This document shows, one piece after another, positions 10,222-24,401 of a stretch of DNA of 64,000 nucleotides. The notes beneath the pieces are model-generated. The model was not told the origin of the DNA and did no database searches. It saw only the letters and a program-made list of their open reading frames with translations. A program made the translations under genes and the position numbers. How positions within the stretch are numbered: the first letter of the stretch is position 1; each line of letters starts with the position of its first letter. Origin of the DNA: Rhodocollybia butyracea (taxonomy: Eukaryota > Basidiomycota > Agaricomycetes > Agaricales > Omphalotaceae); contig JADNRY010000076.1 of assembly GCA_015501585.1 (NCBI GenBank), positions 62,001 to 126,000 of the forward strand, written 5' to 3'.

Positions 10222-10857
10222 TCTTAAGATCGTGCAAGACTGAAGGTATCCGAAAGGTATAGATTGACAAAGTAGGTCTCGGACCGATATCAGAGATCGA
10301 AGATGAAGTGGGACATGTGGTATAGCTATTAGCTAGACCCTCGTCATGCCAAATAGTCCCGAGATGAAGTTCACGAGACAAAGATAGATTTGGCCAATGT
10401 AACGGCTGATGAGTAATGAGTAAGAAGGAAGAAGGATAGACCAAGGCGGAACTTAGTCGGACAGAAGGTCTGGTTTATCCAAGTTGATATTTAAACTGAG
10501 GACTACTGTACAAGGTTGTCCTACTTATATACTAGGAGTCCAGGGCTTCCGGATCGATAAAAGACAATAGTCAGAAATGTATACGGAAGACCAAAGTAAG
10601 TAATACAATCATAAGACAATAATACTCAATAGTTCAGGAAGGGAATATAATCGAAAGATAATAAGAACCAATTAGAAAGTAATCCGAAAGGTCCAATGGC
10701 GGTATGACATCGGACGAAGAAAAGAGATAAGATAGGAAGATAATGAAAAGAGATAAGATGACAGAAATAGATGGAATGGAATTGGAATGATGCCGGGATG
10801 ATAGTAGAGGTGATCCGGCAATGATCTGAGAGATGCCAATGCAGCATGATCGTAACA
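10222..10857 (-). repeat. 5' LTR of the gypsy element
   Basis: This matches the 3' LTR and ends GATCGTAACA followed by the target duplication GTTAC (10858-10862). The inner end has lost its terminal TG dinucleotide (TCTTAAG against TGTTAAG). It preserves the uninterrupted form of the site where the hAT-like element entered the other LTR. Confidence 0.85.
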
Positions 10858-10890
10858 GTTACGGTCCCAGATATGCCTTTCCCAGTGTGC

Positions 10891-11017
10891 TGTAAGCCTG
10901 GGCTTACCACAGTTTCTATAATGTGCATATATAGTGGCCAGTGACTATTCAAGTAACTTGAATAGTTATGTTCCTTTTGGTGTAACAGTTATAGTTGGCC
11001 ACTTTGACCTGCTTACA
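10891..11017. mobile_element. Short solo-LTR-like element, copy 1 (127 bp)
   Basis: It begins TGTAAGCCTGGGC and ends ACCTGCTTACA (TG...CA, with inverted termini TGTAAGC/GCTTACA) and is flanked by the 5-bp direct repeat TGTGC (10886-10890 and 11018-11022). The interior has a TATA-like motif (GCATATATAG) and a palindrome TATTCAAGTAACTTGAATA. A nearly identical copy is at 63178-63303 with a different 5-bp duplication. TG...CA ends, 5-bp duplications and small size fit a solo LTR of a TRIM/SMART-type retroelement. Confidence 0.8.
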
Positions 11018-11103
11018 TGTGCCTTGGAATTACGGTTATAGAAGCTACTCTTCTAGTCACTCCTGCTACTCTCCTCATTCTCACACACCCTACTGGTACT
11101 CAT

Positions 11104-11287
11104 CCCCTCCCCAAGCTCCACTTCAGCCTACTCATCCTTCATATAGTCACTTTCCATACTTACCTCCACCTCACTACACACCTCCATACCTTTATCCCCT
11201 CCCCAAGCTCCACTTCAGCCTACTCATCCTTCATATAGTCACTTTCCATACTTACCTCCACCTCACTACACACCTCCATACCCTTAC
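11104..11287. repeat. 92-bp unit in two tandem copies
   Basis: The unit beginning CCCCTCCCCAAGCTCCACTT at 11104 recurs at 11196 and is essentially identical up to about 11284. The sequence is C/T-rich on the plus strand. A 92-bp period is not a multiple of three, so the repeat shifts the reading frame, which argues against a coding role for the Pro-rich frames across it. Confidence 0.85.
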
Positions 11288-11299
11288 TTGAGTTCAAGT

Positions 11300-12164
11300 T
11301 ACTACTACTAGTCCTCAGGGCCTGTGCACCACACATTTTACGGTCCACCGATAATGTGCTTGCCTGGTCCTTACATTATTGGAAAAGTCCATTAGTGTGA
11401 CAAGATTCATGTCAGGATTGTCCAAGGGACTAATGTAAGGACAGTGGGTCCGTACAGATATAATGAACTTGTTGAGTAAGCCTAAGAGTAGGTGAGTTTC
11501 TGATTCAAAGGGTAGGACCCACTAAGTGCAAGTGGCTTCAGATACAACTAAATAGGTGGCAGAAGGTTGACAGAGGCTGACCAGACAGCGTGCAAACAGG
11601 TCAGATCCAAATAGAGTAAATTGTGGAAGGTTGAAAACAATAGAGTGAAGAAACAGAGTTAAAGAAACAGATAAAATGAGAAACTGGAACACACAAGAGC
11701 ACATGAGTCAAGGGGTTAAGCAATATTTCCAATTCACTATACTCAAGTTGACATGGTATGGAACTATATAAAGGGTACTCAAGGACTGGAGTAGTGATAG
11801 ATAATAATCCAAGAGTAGAAAAGACAGGAATAGCCAAAAGTAGGATGAAAGACAATGATGGACATAAGCAGAAGCAGCAGGAAGTGAGCATAAAGCATAT
11901 GGGTGATTGTAAGAATGATGGAGAATGGATCAGCAGGTTCCAAGAATGTGTACAAGTGAAGGAAAATGTAAAAGGAGGCAAAGCGGATATGTATCAGAAC
12001 TGGAAATGTAGCGGGAGCAGGTTATGTAACTGTAAGCAGGAAACATCGGCAGTCTGTATATATGACACTGATAAGGTTATTCACTTCTTATTGGATCCAA
12101 AGCCTATCATTCACACAGAAGCACAGTAAACTGGTTATTCATCATACTAATACCATAGAAACAT
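11300..12164. other. Intergenic, no gene recognised
   Basis: Only short unmatched frames are present. A small inverted repeat, GTCCTTACATTA at 11367 and its complement at 11431-11442, encloses about 50 bp. This stretch forms the border between the transposon block and the gene-dense region and should hold the 3' end of the complex I gene's transcript. Confidence 0.5.
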
Positions 12165-14154
<1,990 letters not shown>

Positions 14155-14218
14155 GGCAAAAAATAGTTTGGCTGTGACGTGTGACAAATGAACACCGAGC
14201 GCTTATAAGCAACTGACA

Positions 14219-15644
14219 TTACTTAAAGTACTCGCCCCCTCCCTCCTCACCTATACCTCCCCACTCTTCTTCTTCTTCTTCTCCGTTTTCCCTCTCGCGT
14301 TTTCTTTTCCCGCCAAGCTCACTCGTGAGTTCTCCTTCACCAAGAGCTACACACGTCAAGCGCGTCCCTTTTGTGTCATATGTCGCTACTGGTAGAATCT
14401 CCTTCTGCTCTGCTATCTCAAGCTCGGCTAAATCGTATATATGTATATTTCCATCGGAGGAAACTGTTGATAGGATGGTAGTGGATGTCGGGCTGGAACC
14501 GGAAGAGGGAAGGGAAATGTCGAGGGTTTGAAGAGCTTTTATTCTACAGTCTTGATCAAATAAGGAAAAGGAATGGTAGATATATGAGCACTGACCGATT
14601 CTCGTGTCCGACAATCTGCGCAATGAGATTAGGCTTTGCCCCCTTAGGAAGGAGGTCGTACACGGAAACTTTCTTGTCTTCTGCCGCGGCAAAAAGTACT
14701 TCTCTTTCTCTCCGAACGGGTTTACAAAACTTAATATCGTGAAGTCTTGACGGATGGTTGATACTATGGAGGAGTGACATATCCTGTAGAGAAACAATGT
14801 GAAAAGGTACATCGGAAACAAAAAGAACACACACAGTTGAGTAGATATCGATATCTTTTCCAGATTGAACTGCGAACATTTCTCCGCCTGTTGACCAGCG
14901 GACGATTTCACCTTCTACATGAAGGGCGGTCAATAAACTTCATACGAGCGTCTTGAAACCAACCTTTTCCTAGTTTTACACTAGCTACGCCCCTCCCCCT
15001 CATCATATCCCACATCCGAAGCATGGAATCTTTGCCTACACTCAAGGCGACCTTCCCACTTGGATGGACATCCACGCAATTTATCCGTCCTTTGTGTCCT
15101 CGTAACGTCCTTAGTACACTCCAATCTCGCGCGTGGAATATGCCTATAGTCCCATCTTCCGAAGCAGAAACGAGATGTGAGCGAGAAGGAAAAGCCAGCG
15201 TGGTTACTGAGCCTAGAAAGATAATGAGGACACGCCGAAAACAACGAAAAAGTAGAAACCTTCATGGTGCATCAAACCACCGATTTCTTTGCGTCTCTTC
15301 AGATCCCATACTTTTACGATTTCATCTGCGCTACCTGTTGCAAGCCACTTGCCGCCGGGAGATGTAGCGACGGCTTTGATTGGCGAGACGTGTGCAGGAA
15401 ATATGAATATCGGCTTGAGAATGAAACTGACTTTGTCATTTTGGATGAAGGTAGAACCTTCGAGGCCATAAAGTAACCTTTCGTAGGAGCCTGCTACAAC
15501 TTTGAACGTTATAGGCAGAGATGTGGCTTTTGATGAAGATGCCAGGGATGTGGCTTTTTCTTTTCCTTTGATTGAAGGTTTGTGGTGAGACTTGAAACCA
15601 GTTTCGTTAAGTCTGGCCTTTTTAGTTGGTAGCGCTGAGGCCAT
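14219..15644 (-). CDS. mak11: WD40 ribosome-biogenesis protein of the MAK11/PAK1IP1 family
   Basis: The N-terminus is short and basic (MASALPTKKARLN). The first blade motifs include VVAGSYERLLYGLEG, HVSPIKAVATSPGGKWLATG and SADEIVKVWDL, followed after an intron by further blades on the same strand (SEDGTIGIF, RGHKGRINCVDVHPSG). The AGSYE start of blade one is typical of MAK11 and its animal homologue PAK1IP1, nucleolar proteins for 60S subunit maturation. The C-terminus is charged (KRKRERENGEEEEE) and stops at 14219. The start at 15644 is 56 bp from the divergent cdc4-like gene, so the two probably share a promoter. Confidence 0.85.
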
Positions 15645-15700
15645 GAAAGTTAGTGAGAAATTATGGGCGCCTAGCAACTCGCTTCAACATTTCAACTACC

Positions 15701-16392
15701 ATGGTAAGCATTTTTCTTTCGCTTCTTTATCACCAAGTTGTGAAAAACATATTGATTTCAGAGTGATAACGCAGGTCAGTTGATTCGAATTGACAAATGC
15801 CACAACTAACGATCATTCGATCTACAGAATACAAAGAAGCATTTGCCCTCTTTGACAAGAAAGGAACAGGCAAAGTCCCTCGCGAGACTCTCGGCGATCT
15901 TTTACGCGCATTAGGCCAAAATCCGACCCAGGCTGAAGTGGCTGAGATCGTCGCGGGGGCTCCGAGAGAAGGTAGACCCAATTTTCCTAAATAGGAATCT
16001 AACGCCTCATCTGCATAGTGGATTATTCCGTCTTTCTACAGATACTAAACCGTCCAGATGGATTCAAACCTGCGGGGACTCCAGGTCAGGACCTTTCCCT
16101 GTCTTTTCTTTTCCTCTATCAACTATCCGTCTACAGACGAGTTCATTCGCGGTTTCCAAGTCTTCGACAAGGAGGGAAATGGATTCATCGGTGCTGGAGA
16201 ACTACGTTACGTGTTGACCCAGTTGGGTGAGAAGATGTCGGATGAAGAGGTGGATGAATTGTTGAAAGGGCAGGTTGGGAGGTCAGTCATTCATCCTTTC
16301 CTTTCCTCTCCGATTTGTTTACTGATACCCTCTGCATTAGCGATGGAAATGTCAACTACGAATCCTTCGTCCGTACTATCCTCAGCCAGTAG
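15701..16392 (+). CDS. cdc4: Myosin essential light chain, Cdc4-like EF-hand protein
   Basis: Spliced exons are 15701-15703, 15762-15774, 15828-15971, 16019-16084, 16137-16281 and 16341-16392. The first coding exon is just the ATG, and the second is 13 nt. The product (about 140 residues) starts [20 protein letters not shown] and ends [12 protein letters not shown], resembling fission yeast Cdc4 in layout: [43 protein letters not shown] and [19 protein letters not shown]. It should bind the IQ motif of type II myosin in the cytokinetic ring. EF-hand loops are partly degenerate, as in essential light chains. It diverges from the MAK11-like gene. Confidence 0.93.
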
Positions 16393-16641
16393 ATCTACTT
16401 AGATTATCAAGCGCTTGATGGATTTTGTCTTACGCTGTCTTATTATAACTGGACTTTCAAACTGCAAAATCGAATGTATTTACTTTCCTCGGACCTAGTA
16501 CTCAGCTCTGTAAAGGCAAACAGATTACAGGTATTAACTCTTATTGCACAAAAGATATCCATAATGTAACCTAAGAGGAAGAGTAAATACAAACTGTCTA
16601 TGGAACTAAAAGCGTCTAATGTTAGGAAATATCTTGATATT

Positions 16642-18465
16642 TTACTGCTTGTTAGCAAACATCTTCTCAATTGCAGCAGTCGAGTAGGACTTCGGCCGTT
16701 CGAGAGCTAAAACGATTCATATCAGTGACTAAAATGCAGAAAGGACGCAAGACACTCACGAGCACCGAGGGCACGGTCCCAGATAAGCTGAGCAGCGACA
16801 CCGAATGCACGGGACACACCAAACAGGACAGTGTAGAATTGCATCTGGGTCAAACCATAGTACGTCAACAAGACACCGGAGTGAGCATCGACGTTGGGCC
16901 ATGGGTTTTTTGCTTTACCAGCCTGAGATAATGGTTTAGTAATGAAAAACCTACATAGAAAACCGTTGATTACCTCCAATAGAATACCCGGTACAATATC
17001 GTAGATTTGGCCGACAAGCTTGAACATCGCGTCGTTGGGGAGATGTTTCAAAGCAAATTCACGCTGAGCTACGTATCGAGGGTCCGTCTTGCGGAGGACA
17101 GCGTGACCGTATCCAGGAACAACCTGACCACCTTTTAGAGTAGACCACACATACTCCCTGACAGCTTCATCACTGGCATTTTCACCTATCTTAGACTGCA
17201 TCTTGCGTAACCAGATCAAGACTTCCTGGTTAGCGAGACCGTGAAGCGGTCCGGCAAGACCATTCAAGGAAGCACCGAAAGCGAGGAAAGGATCGGAAAG
17301 AGCAGAGCCGACGAGCTTTCCGGTGTGAGCAGAAACATTACCACCCTCGTGGTCACTGTGAATAGTAATGTAAAGACGAAGAAGTTCGACAAAGCCCTCG
17401 TTGTCACCGAATCCGAGAAGAGTTGCAAGATTGTGAGAATAGTCCTTGCTGGGGTCAATGGCGGGAAGCTTGCCCTCACCAAAGACGTTGCGGTAAATTC
17501 TGCCAGCAATGTTAGGGAGCTTGGCAATCCTATCAAACACCGTTCAATACATAGGAGTCAATAACAGACTCTGATTACTTACAAATCCATGCAGTCCTCA
17601 AAGGTGGGTCCCCAGTACTCTTTCTTCGAGATACCGTCTTGATATGCCTTAGCAAAGGCAGAATCGTGGTTCAACTGGGGAATCCATAAGATATATGTAC
17701 CAGAGCGTTAAGCGATCGGGATACTAACAGCGGTAACAGCCAAAGAGAACTGACTCATCGGGTGAAGAGTAGGAGGGCATCGGTCCAACAGTTCCTCGAC
17801 GAAAGAGGGTATAGCAGCACGAGCAGCCCAGTCCTTAGACAGTTCCGTGACTTGCTCCTGGGTAGGTACTTCGCCGGTGAGGAGAAGCCAGAAAAGAGCC
17901 TCCGGAAGAGGCTCGGATCCGCCGGGAGCTTTTGGTAATAGTTCTTTGCATTCAGGAATGGTCTTGCCACGGAAACGGATACCTTCCTCTATAGCCGAAA
18001 AATCAAAAGCGGTCGTTCAGGGGACGCGTTTCCGACGTACCGGCGTCGAGGACGGAACCATCCCAAATTAAAGCAGGAAGACCACGCATACCACTAAAAA
18101 TATCAGTCAACGATTATAATTGTAATGACGCGCGACAATACATACCCATAAAGTTGGTCAACTTGAACCTGACCAAAAGATTTTGAGCCGTGCTGAGCAC
18201 GGACTGCCTTGACCTGAGAAAATACATGTTCAGTCCCGCTTTAACGCCGAAAATGCAAGAGCCCACATGTTCCAGCTGTTGAGGGATCAGCTGCGCCAAC
18301 CTCTCTTTCAAGGCCGAGTTTTTGGTTGCCGTCGTTGAGAAACAAGAGCTACGAGCCCAACCAGCTCGGAATTTGGACTACAAGATGCTAAGAGGTATGA
18401 AGCTGACATAGACTTTGTGCACGTACAGCATTCATCAGTGAGCGCGAAGAAAGTGACGAAGCCAT
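16642..18465 (-). CDS. cit1: Citrate synthase, mitochondrial
   Basis: It condenses oxaloacetate with acetyl-CoA in the TCA cycle. Visible catalytic blocks: [13 protein letters not shown] (first His), [16 protein letters not shown] (second His) and [11 protein letters not shown] (Asp). The start at 18465 gives [13 protein letters not shown], split by an intron and followed by a Ser/Arg-rich leader typical of mitochondrial targeting; the C-terminus is [15 protein letters not shown]. Introns of about 50 nt interrupt the frame, for example near 16926-16975 and 17540-17580. The start codon lies 107 bp from that of the divergent TRM8 gene. Confidence 0.95.
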
Positions 18466-18572
18466 TGGAGTAGATGGTGGATGAGAAGAAACCGGTGAAC
18501 TATTTTTTTCAAGACTTCCTAAAATCTCCGACGGGCCGGCCAGCCGGTAAACTCTTTTCTACAACATCGATA

Positions 18573-20316
<1,744 letters not shown>

Positions 20317-20411
20317 GATGGTGAGAGGGAAAGGAGATGAGTCATCAAGCTTAGTGCTTTGCATTTGATTGAAATGTTTCCCCGATATCAAGCTCTTTAT
20401 TTAATTCTACC

Positions 20412-22149
20412 ATGATCAACGAAGCTTTAGCATCGGAGTGTGTAAACAGTGTGCAGACCAGTCAACCATCTCTCAACGATATCCTTCCCAAGTCGATTCT
20501 TGACACTGATTTATACAAGGTATCTTATATCTTCGATTTCATTTCATCAATCGTTTATCATCTGTAATGTTAGTTCACGATGCAGAACGCCGTATTGGCC
20601 AACTTTCCAGATGTTCACGCCGTTTATCGATTCACAAATCGCAACAAGGACTCGACGTTTTTTTCGCGAGATTGTTTTGACCGCTTTCAAATGGCGATAT
20701 CTCGTCAGTGATAGATGTTGGACTCTTCACAAATATTTCTTATCTTTCACAGAATTCGATCAAATCAAACTCACGCCCACAGAGCGCGACTGGCTTTCCA
20801 AGACCTGTCCCTATTTTCCATCCGAATACATCGATTATCTAGAAAACTACCGCTTCAAACCTGAGCAGGTTCAAGCTGATTTCGTTCCTGTAGACGGCAT
20901 AAATGGACACATAGAAATCACTGCTGCCGGTCCTTGGGCTGAAACGATTCTTTGGGAGGTCCCCCTCATGGCTTGCCTGAGTGAAATATACTTTACTACC
21001 ACAGATACGGATTGGAACTATGATAAGCAAGAAGGTATGATAGTTTACTCAAAACCCTATTTATAGACCAATTTTGCTTCAAGAGCTTGCATACCAGAAA
21101 GGCAAGGCTCTTCTTGACGCTGGCTGTGTCTTTAGCGAGTTTGGAACACGTCGCAGGCGATCCTTTCACACTCAAGATTTAGTGGTGAAACAACTGGTGA
21201 AGGCGTCTCAGGATGTCTCAACTGGCAAAGTGACGGGTACCAGCAATGTAACTTTATATCCACTTGCATGTTGAAGCCCCTAATTGTTTACACTTAGGTT
21301 TATCTCGCCCAGAAATATGGTATTCTTCCCATTGGCACGGTTGCACAGTACGTATGTATCTCTGATTATCATACCTCCTGTCTGATTATTCTTTCAGTGA
21401 GTGGTTTATGGGTGTAAGCCCTTTCCTTTCTCCGTGTTGTCCGTCCATAATCGAGGCCGCAGATCGGAGCTCTCAGAGGTTACGAGTCTGTCAACGAACT
21501 TGCCCTCGAAATGTGGGAAACCAATTATCCCAACGCCACTCTCCTGGCTCTAACAGATACATTCTCTACCGAAGCATTTTTTCTCGTATGTCTCCATCCT
21601 GGTGTTTTTCTTTCTCTGCAATTTTTTCCAGAGCTTCTCCAAGAACCCTGCTCGCGCAAAGAAGTGGCACGGTCTCCGTCAGGACTCTGGTGACCCCCTT
21701 GTCTTCGCACCGAGGGCAAAAGAAATCTACGAGAAAATGGGTATCGATCATAGAGAGAAGATGATAATCTATTCAGATGCTTTGAACCTCGACAAGGCTC
21801 TCAAGCTCAAGAAACAGGCTGATGAGATTGGCTTTAAAGGTGCGACTACACCGTTGCATATGAATTGTCTAACAAATTTTGTCCCTTCAGCCTCCTTTGG
21901 CATTGGCACGTTCTTGTCAAACGATTTCGCCAAGGTTTCCGACCCACACAGCAAGAGCCCAGCATTGAACATGGTAATCAAACTCGCAGAAGTTAATGGT
22001 AAGGTCTGCGTCAAAATCAGCGATGACTTGACAAAGGTAAGTCGAAGGAGAACAGCTTCAGAGTCCTGATTTAACAAATACACTTCCAGAATACCGGAGA
22101 TAAAAGGGTGGTAGATCAAGTGAAGCATTTATTTGGACTGCCTCTTTAG
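20412..22149 (+). CDS. npt1: Nicotinate phosphoribosyltransferase
   Basis: It converts nicotinate and PRPP to nicotinate mononucleotide in NAD salvage (Preiss-Handler pathway). Features in order: [15 protein letters not shown] at the N-terminus, [39 protein letters not shown] (containing the His that is phosphorylated in this family), [22 protein letters not shown] and [10 protein letters not shown]. Introns interrupt the frame in at least seven places; one near 21055-21085 falls after DWNYDKQE. It ends HLFGLPL. The start is 95 bp from that of the divergent RRP41 gene. Confidence 0.95.
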
Positions 22150-22452
22150 TACCTATTACCCTATGAACATATAGTAGAGTACAGTTAATTTTATCACTAT
22201 CGCTATTCCTTAAAGACCGGGCCCCGGGGCTTATGGGTCGCGAACGTTGTTGTTGAACTGCCACTTTCGGTCTTGGTCAAGGGTGTGGGAAAAACGACAT
22301 AACCCGAATTACAACAGTACCACATACCATCCAAGCAACCACTCATCCAGAAGCGACGAGCGTGTGCAACCAAGTTCGCTTTACGGACTACGCATCCTTC
22401 TTTACTTCTTTACACACTTTCACTTCGACAGGCAAGGAAATCGCTAGCAACA
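22150..22452. promoter_or_regulatory. Intergenic, probable MAF1 promoter and 5' UTR
   Basis: There is no credible gene. A GC palindrome-like run (CCGGGCCCCGGGG near 22217) lies mid-way, followed by pyrimidine-rich sequence leading to the MAF1 start. The promoter role is inference from position. Confidence 0.4.
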
Positions 22453-23790
22453 ATGAAATTCATCGAACTTCCCTCATTAACCGCGTTGGCCTCCTCACTC
22501 TCACATCAGGGCCCCGAATGCAACGTTTCTGTGCGACTGGAGGCGTACTCATGCAAGAATATTAAACGCGACAAACGCCTCTTCAGAGACTTGGAAAAGG
22601 TGTATTGGGACGACATGGGGTTGCTTGAAGGAATGAAGTACGACCCTTCTGAAGAAGGTTCTAAATCTTTGCCTTCAGAGGCAGCTTCGTCACCATCTCA
22701 TTCCTTCCTTGCCCAAGCTCACTCCTCTCTTCCCACTCCTTTTGGACCGCTGGGCTCGCCGCAGTCCAGAAAAACACTCTACTTGCTAATAGCCACGCTC
22801 AATGTGGCTTTTCCGGACTATATCTTCGATTCAGTAAAGCCGTCATCCTTCGTTCATCTTGAATCCGGTGCTCAAATACTCAATGCATTGAGTACCACCT
22901 TGCTCGCCAGTAGATCTTCAATGGGGTCCCCTAATTCGGGCATGGCTTACGGTGCTTATCCTGCTGCGCAAGGATTAGGCTTTGGCGTCGCTCATGGCAG
23001 TCCAGACAGCCCTTATGATTTCGTCAAAGAGAGTCCATCGAGTGTCCTTTCTGGCACCCATCCTGAAGTGTATGCGCTCCTTGACGACGTCATTGGACCT
23101 CTCGACGAATGCGAAGTGTACGAGTATGTCCCAGAACCCGAGGAGGACCCAAATGTGGGAGAAGGCGAAGATGATAATGAGGAAGATTCTGATTTTGAAG
23201 AGCAGTTAGAGGAAGACTATCCCCTTGATGATGAACATGTTTTTGCTTTGGACGAAGACATGAGCGAGACTAGATCCACACCGACGCCCAATACTCCTCG
23301 CGATGCCGCTTTGGCTACCTCCACCAGTTTCATGTCTCCTTTCCATGAAGGATATCGTCCGCGTCCCTCTACTCGCTCTGGCTTGACTTCTTCGCCCCGC
23401 TTCAGTTCCTCCCTTTTATCATCCTCCTATCCACCAACGACCCCGACACTACCATTCAGCGCTGGTAATCCGCTTCTTTGGTCTTCTCATTGGTTCTTCT
23501 TGAACCGTAAACAGAAACGCATATTGTATGTATCCGTATGGGCCAGGAAACGATCTTTTGGCTCTCGGAGAACCCCTGTGAATAAGGAGTACTTTGTCTT
23601 TGGCAATGAACCCATGTATCGCCTTCATGCCTCCGCTGCTGGACGAAATGGACGGATACACCAGTTTTCAGAATCGGACGAGAGTGATGGAAGCCCTGTC
23701 TACATGAAATTCCCTTCAGTCAAAGAACGTTTCTTGGGATGGGAAGGTGCAGCTGGGGCTGGGGCCAGAGCGTTGGGACTTGATGATTAA
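22453..23790 (+). CDS. maf1: MAF1, repressor of RNA polymerase III
   Basis: This appears as one uninterrupted 445-codon frame, notable because nearly all neighbours have introns. MAF1 binds Pol III and represses tRNA and 5S transcription under stress. Family boxes are visible: MKFIELPSLTALASSLS and VRLEAYSCK at the N-terminus, SRKTLYLLIATLNVAFPDY, VYALLDDVIGPLDECEVYEY, and the C box LLWSSHWFFLNRKQKRILY. Between them lie a Ser-rich linker and an acidic stretch (EDDNEEDSDFEEQLEEDY). The C-terminal roughly 75 residues after the C box are not typical and may include a missed intron. Confidence 0.93.
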   Translation: MKFIELPSLTALASSLSHQGPECNVSVRLEAYSCKNIKRDKRLFRDLEKVYWDDMGLLEGMKYDPSEEGSKSLPSEAASSPSHSFLAQAHSSLPTPFGPLGSPQSRKTLYLLIATLNVAFPDYIFDSVKPSSFVHLESGAQILNALSTTLLASRSSMGSPNSGMAYGAYPAAQGLGFGVAHGSPDSPYDFVKESPSSVLSGTHPEVYALLDDVIGPLDECEVYEYVPEPEEDPNVGEGEDDNEEDSDFEEQLEEDYPLDDEHVFALDEDMSETRSTPTPNTPRDAALATSTSFMSPFHEGYRPRPSTRSGLTSSPRFSSSLLSSSYPPTTPTLPFSAGNPLLWSSHWFFLNRKQKRILYVSVWARKRSFGSRRTPVNKEYFVFGNEPMYRLHASAAGRNGRIHQFSESDESDGSPVYMKFPSVKERFLGWEGAAGAGARALGLDD

Positions 23791-24401
23791 AGATTTAGGT
23801 AGTATGTATCTCCCCACCCCTCTTGCGCCTAGTAGAACTAATATTCGCCCTGATAGCTCAACCGATCCTTTGCTATTCGCATTTTCGCTGTATGCTGATG
23901 AAGCTTTGGCTATCTACGAATGCTTCCTCTCTCCAACCCAGCTTCCATCCATCCTCATTTGCTTAATGATAGGCTCTTGATCTTTTTTCTCTGGTTTTTC
24001 GCTTCATGCCCAGGACCTCTTTTTCTCTACGCATCGCTATTATTCCAGTTAGGGTTTCAACTATGACCCTCTGATATGTATAATTTTCTTGGTCGGCTTC
24101 GAATGTATGTTGTATAATTTATTAGATAGTATATGTATGTTGTACTTGTCTTGTTCGTGGTATATCCTATATCTTTTGTCACTAGTCTATCGTACATTTC
24201 CTCCTGATTTATACTTCTCAAGTCTACATATGTTCTGTGATTTGCGTCTGAGTGTAAAGGTTTATAAAGGTAAAAGAGCTAAGTCGAAGGGAGGCTTAAT
24301 CATTTAACATCAAAGACTAAAAAGCGCCAAACATATCCGGGCCGCGAAACGGCAGCGCCGAAGCACGTAAGCATAAATTTCTTGCTTGCTCCCATACCGC
24401 C
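23791..24401. other. Intergenic: 3' end of MAF1 and promoter of U1-70K
   Basis: The sequence is T-rich, with AT-rich tracts near 24100-24200 and no frame that matches a known family. A purine-rich stretch precedes the next start at 24402. Confidence 0.5.

Larger units (their letters stand above)
2169..10857 (-). mobile_element. Degenerate Ty3/gypsy chromovirus LTR retrotransposon with nested insertions
   Basis: Read on the minus strand the order is 5' LTR (10857-10222), gag, protease, reverse transcriptase, integrase with a C-terminal chromodomain, 3' LTR (3498-2169). This order and the chromodomain place it among chromoviruses of Ty3/gypsy. LTRs have TG...CA ends at the outer borders and a 5-bp duplication GTTAC. 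Coding regions carry stops and frameshifts, and RNase H is not recognisable between the RT and the integrase zinc-binding region. At least four secondary elements have inserted (a hAT-like element, two palindromic elements and a hairpin). The copy is therefore old and cannot encode its own mobilisation. Confidence 0.88.

Noticed and set aside
11104..11287. Possible CRISPR-like direct repeats
   Set aside because: Only two units, contiguous without spacers, in a eukaryotic genome.
10995..11291. Pro/Tyr/His-rich open frame across the 92-bp tandem repeat
   Set aside because: The repeat period is not a multiple of three and the amino-acid bias only reflects C/T-rich sequence.
18474..18572. Upstream in-frame ATG extending TRM8 by 33 residues
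   Set aside because: It would begin 8 bp from the divergent citrate synthase start codon, and the extension does not resemble the family; ATG 18573 is preferred.
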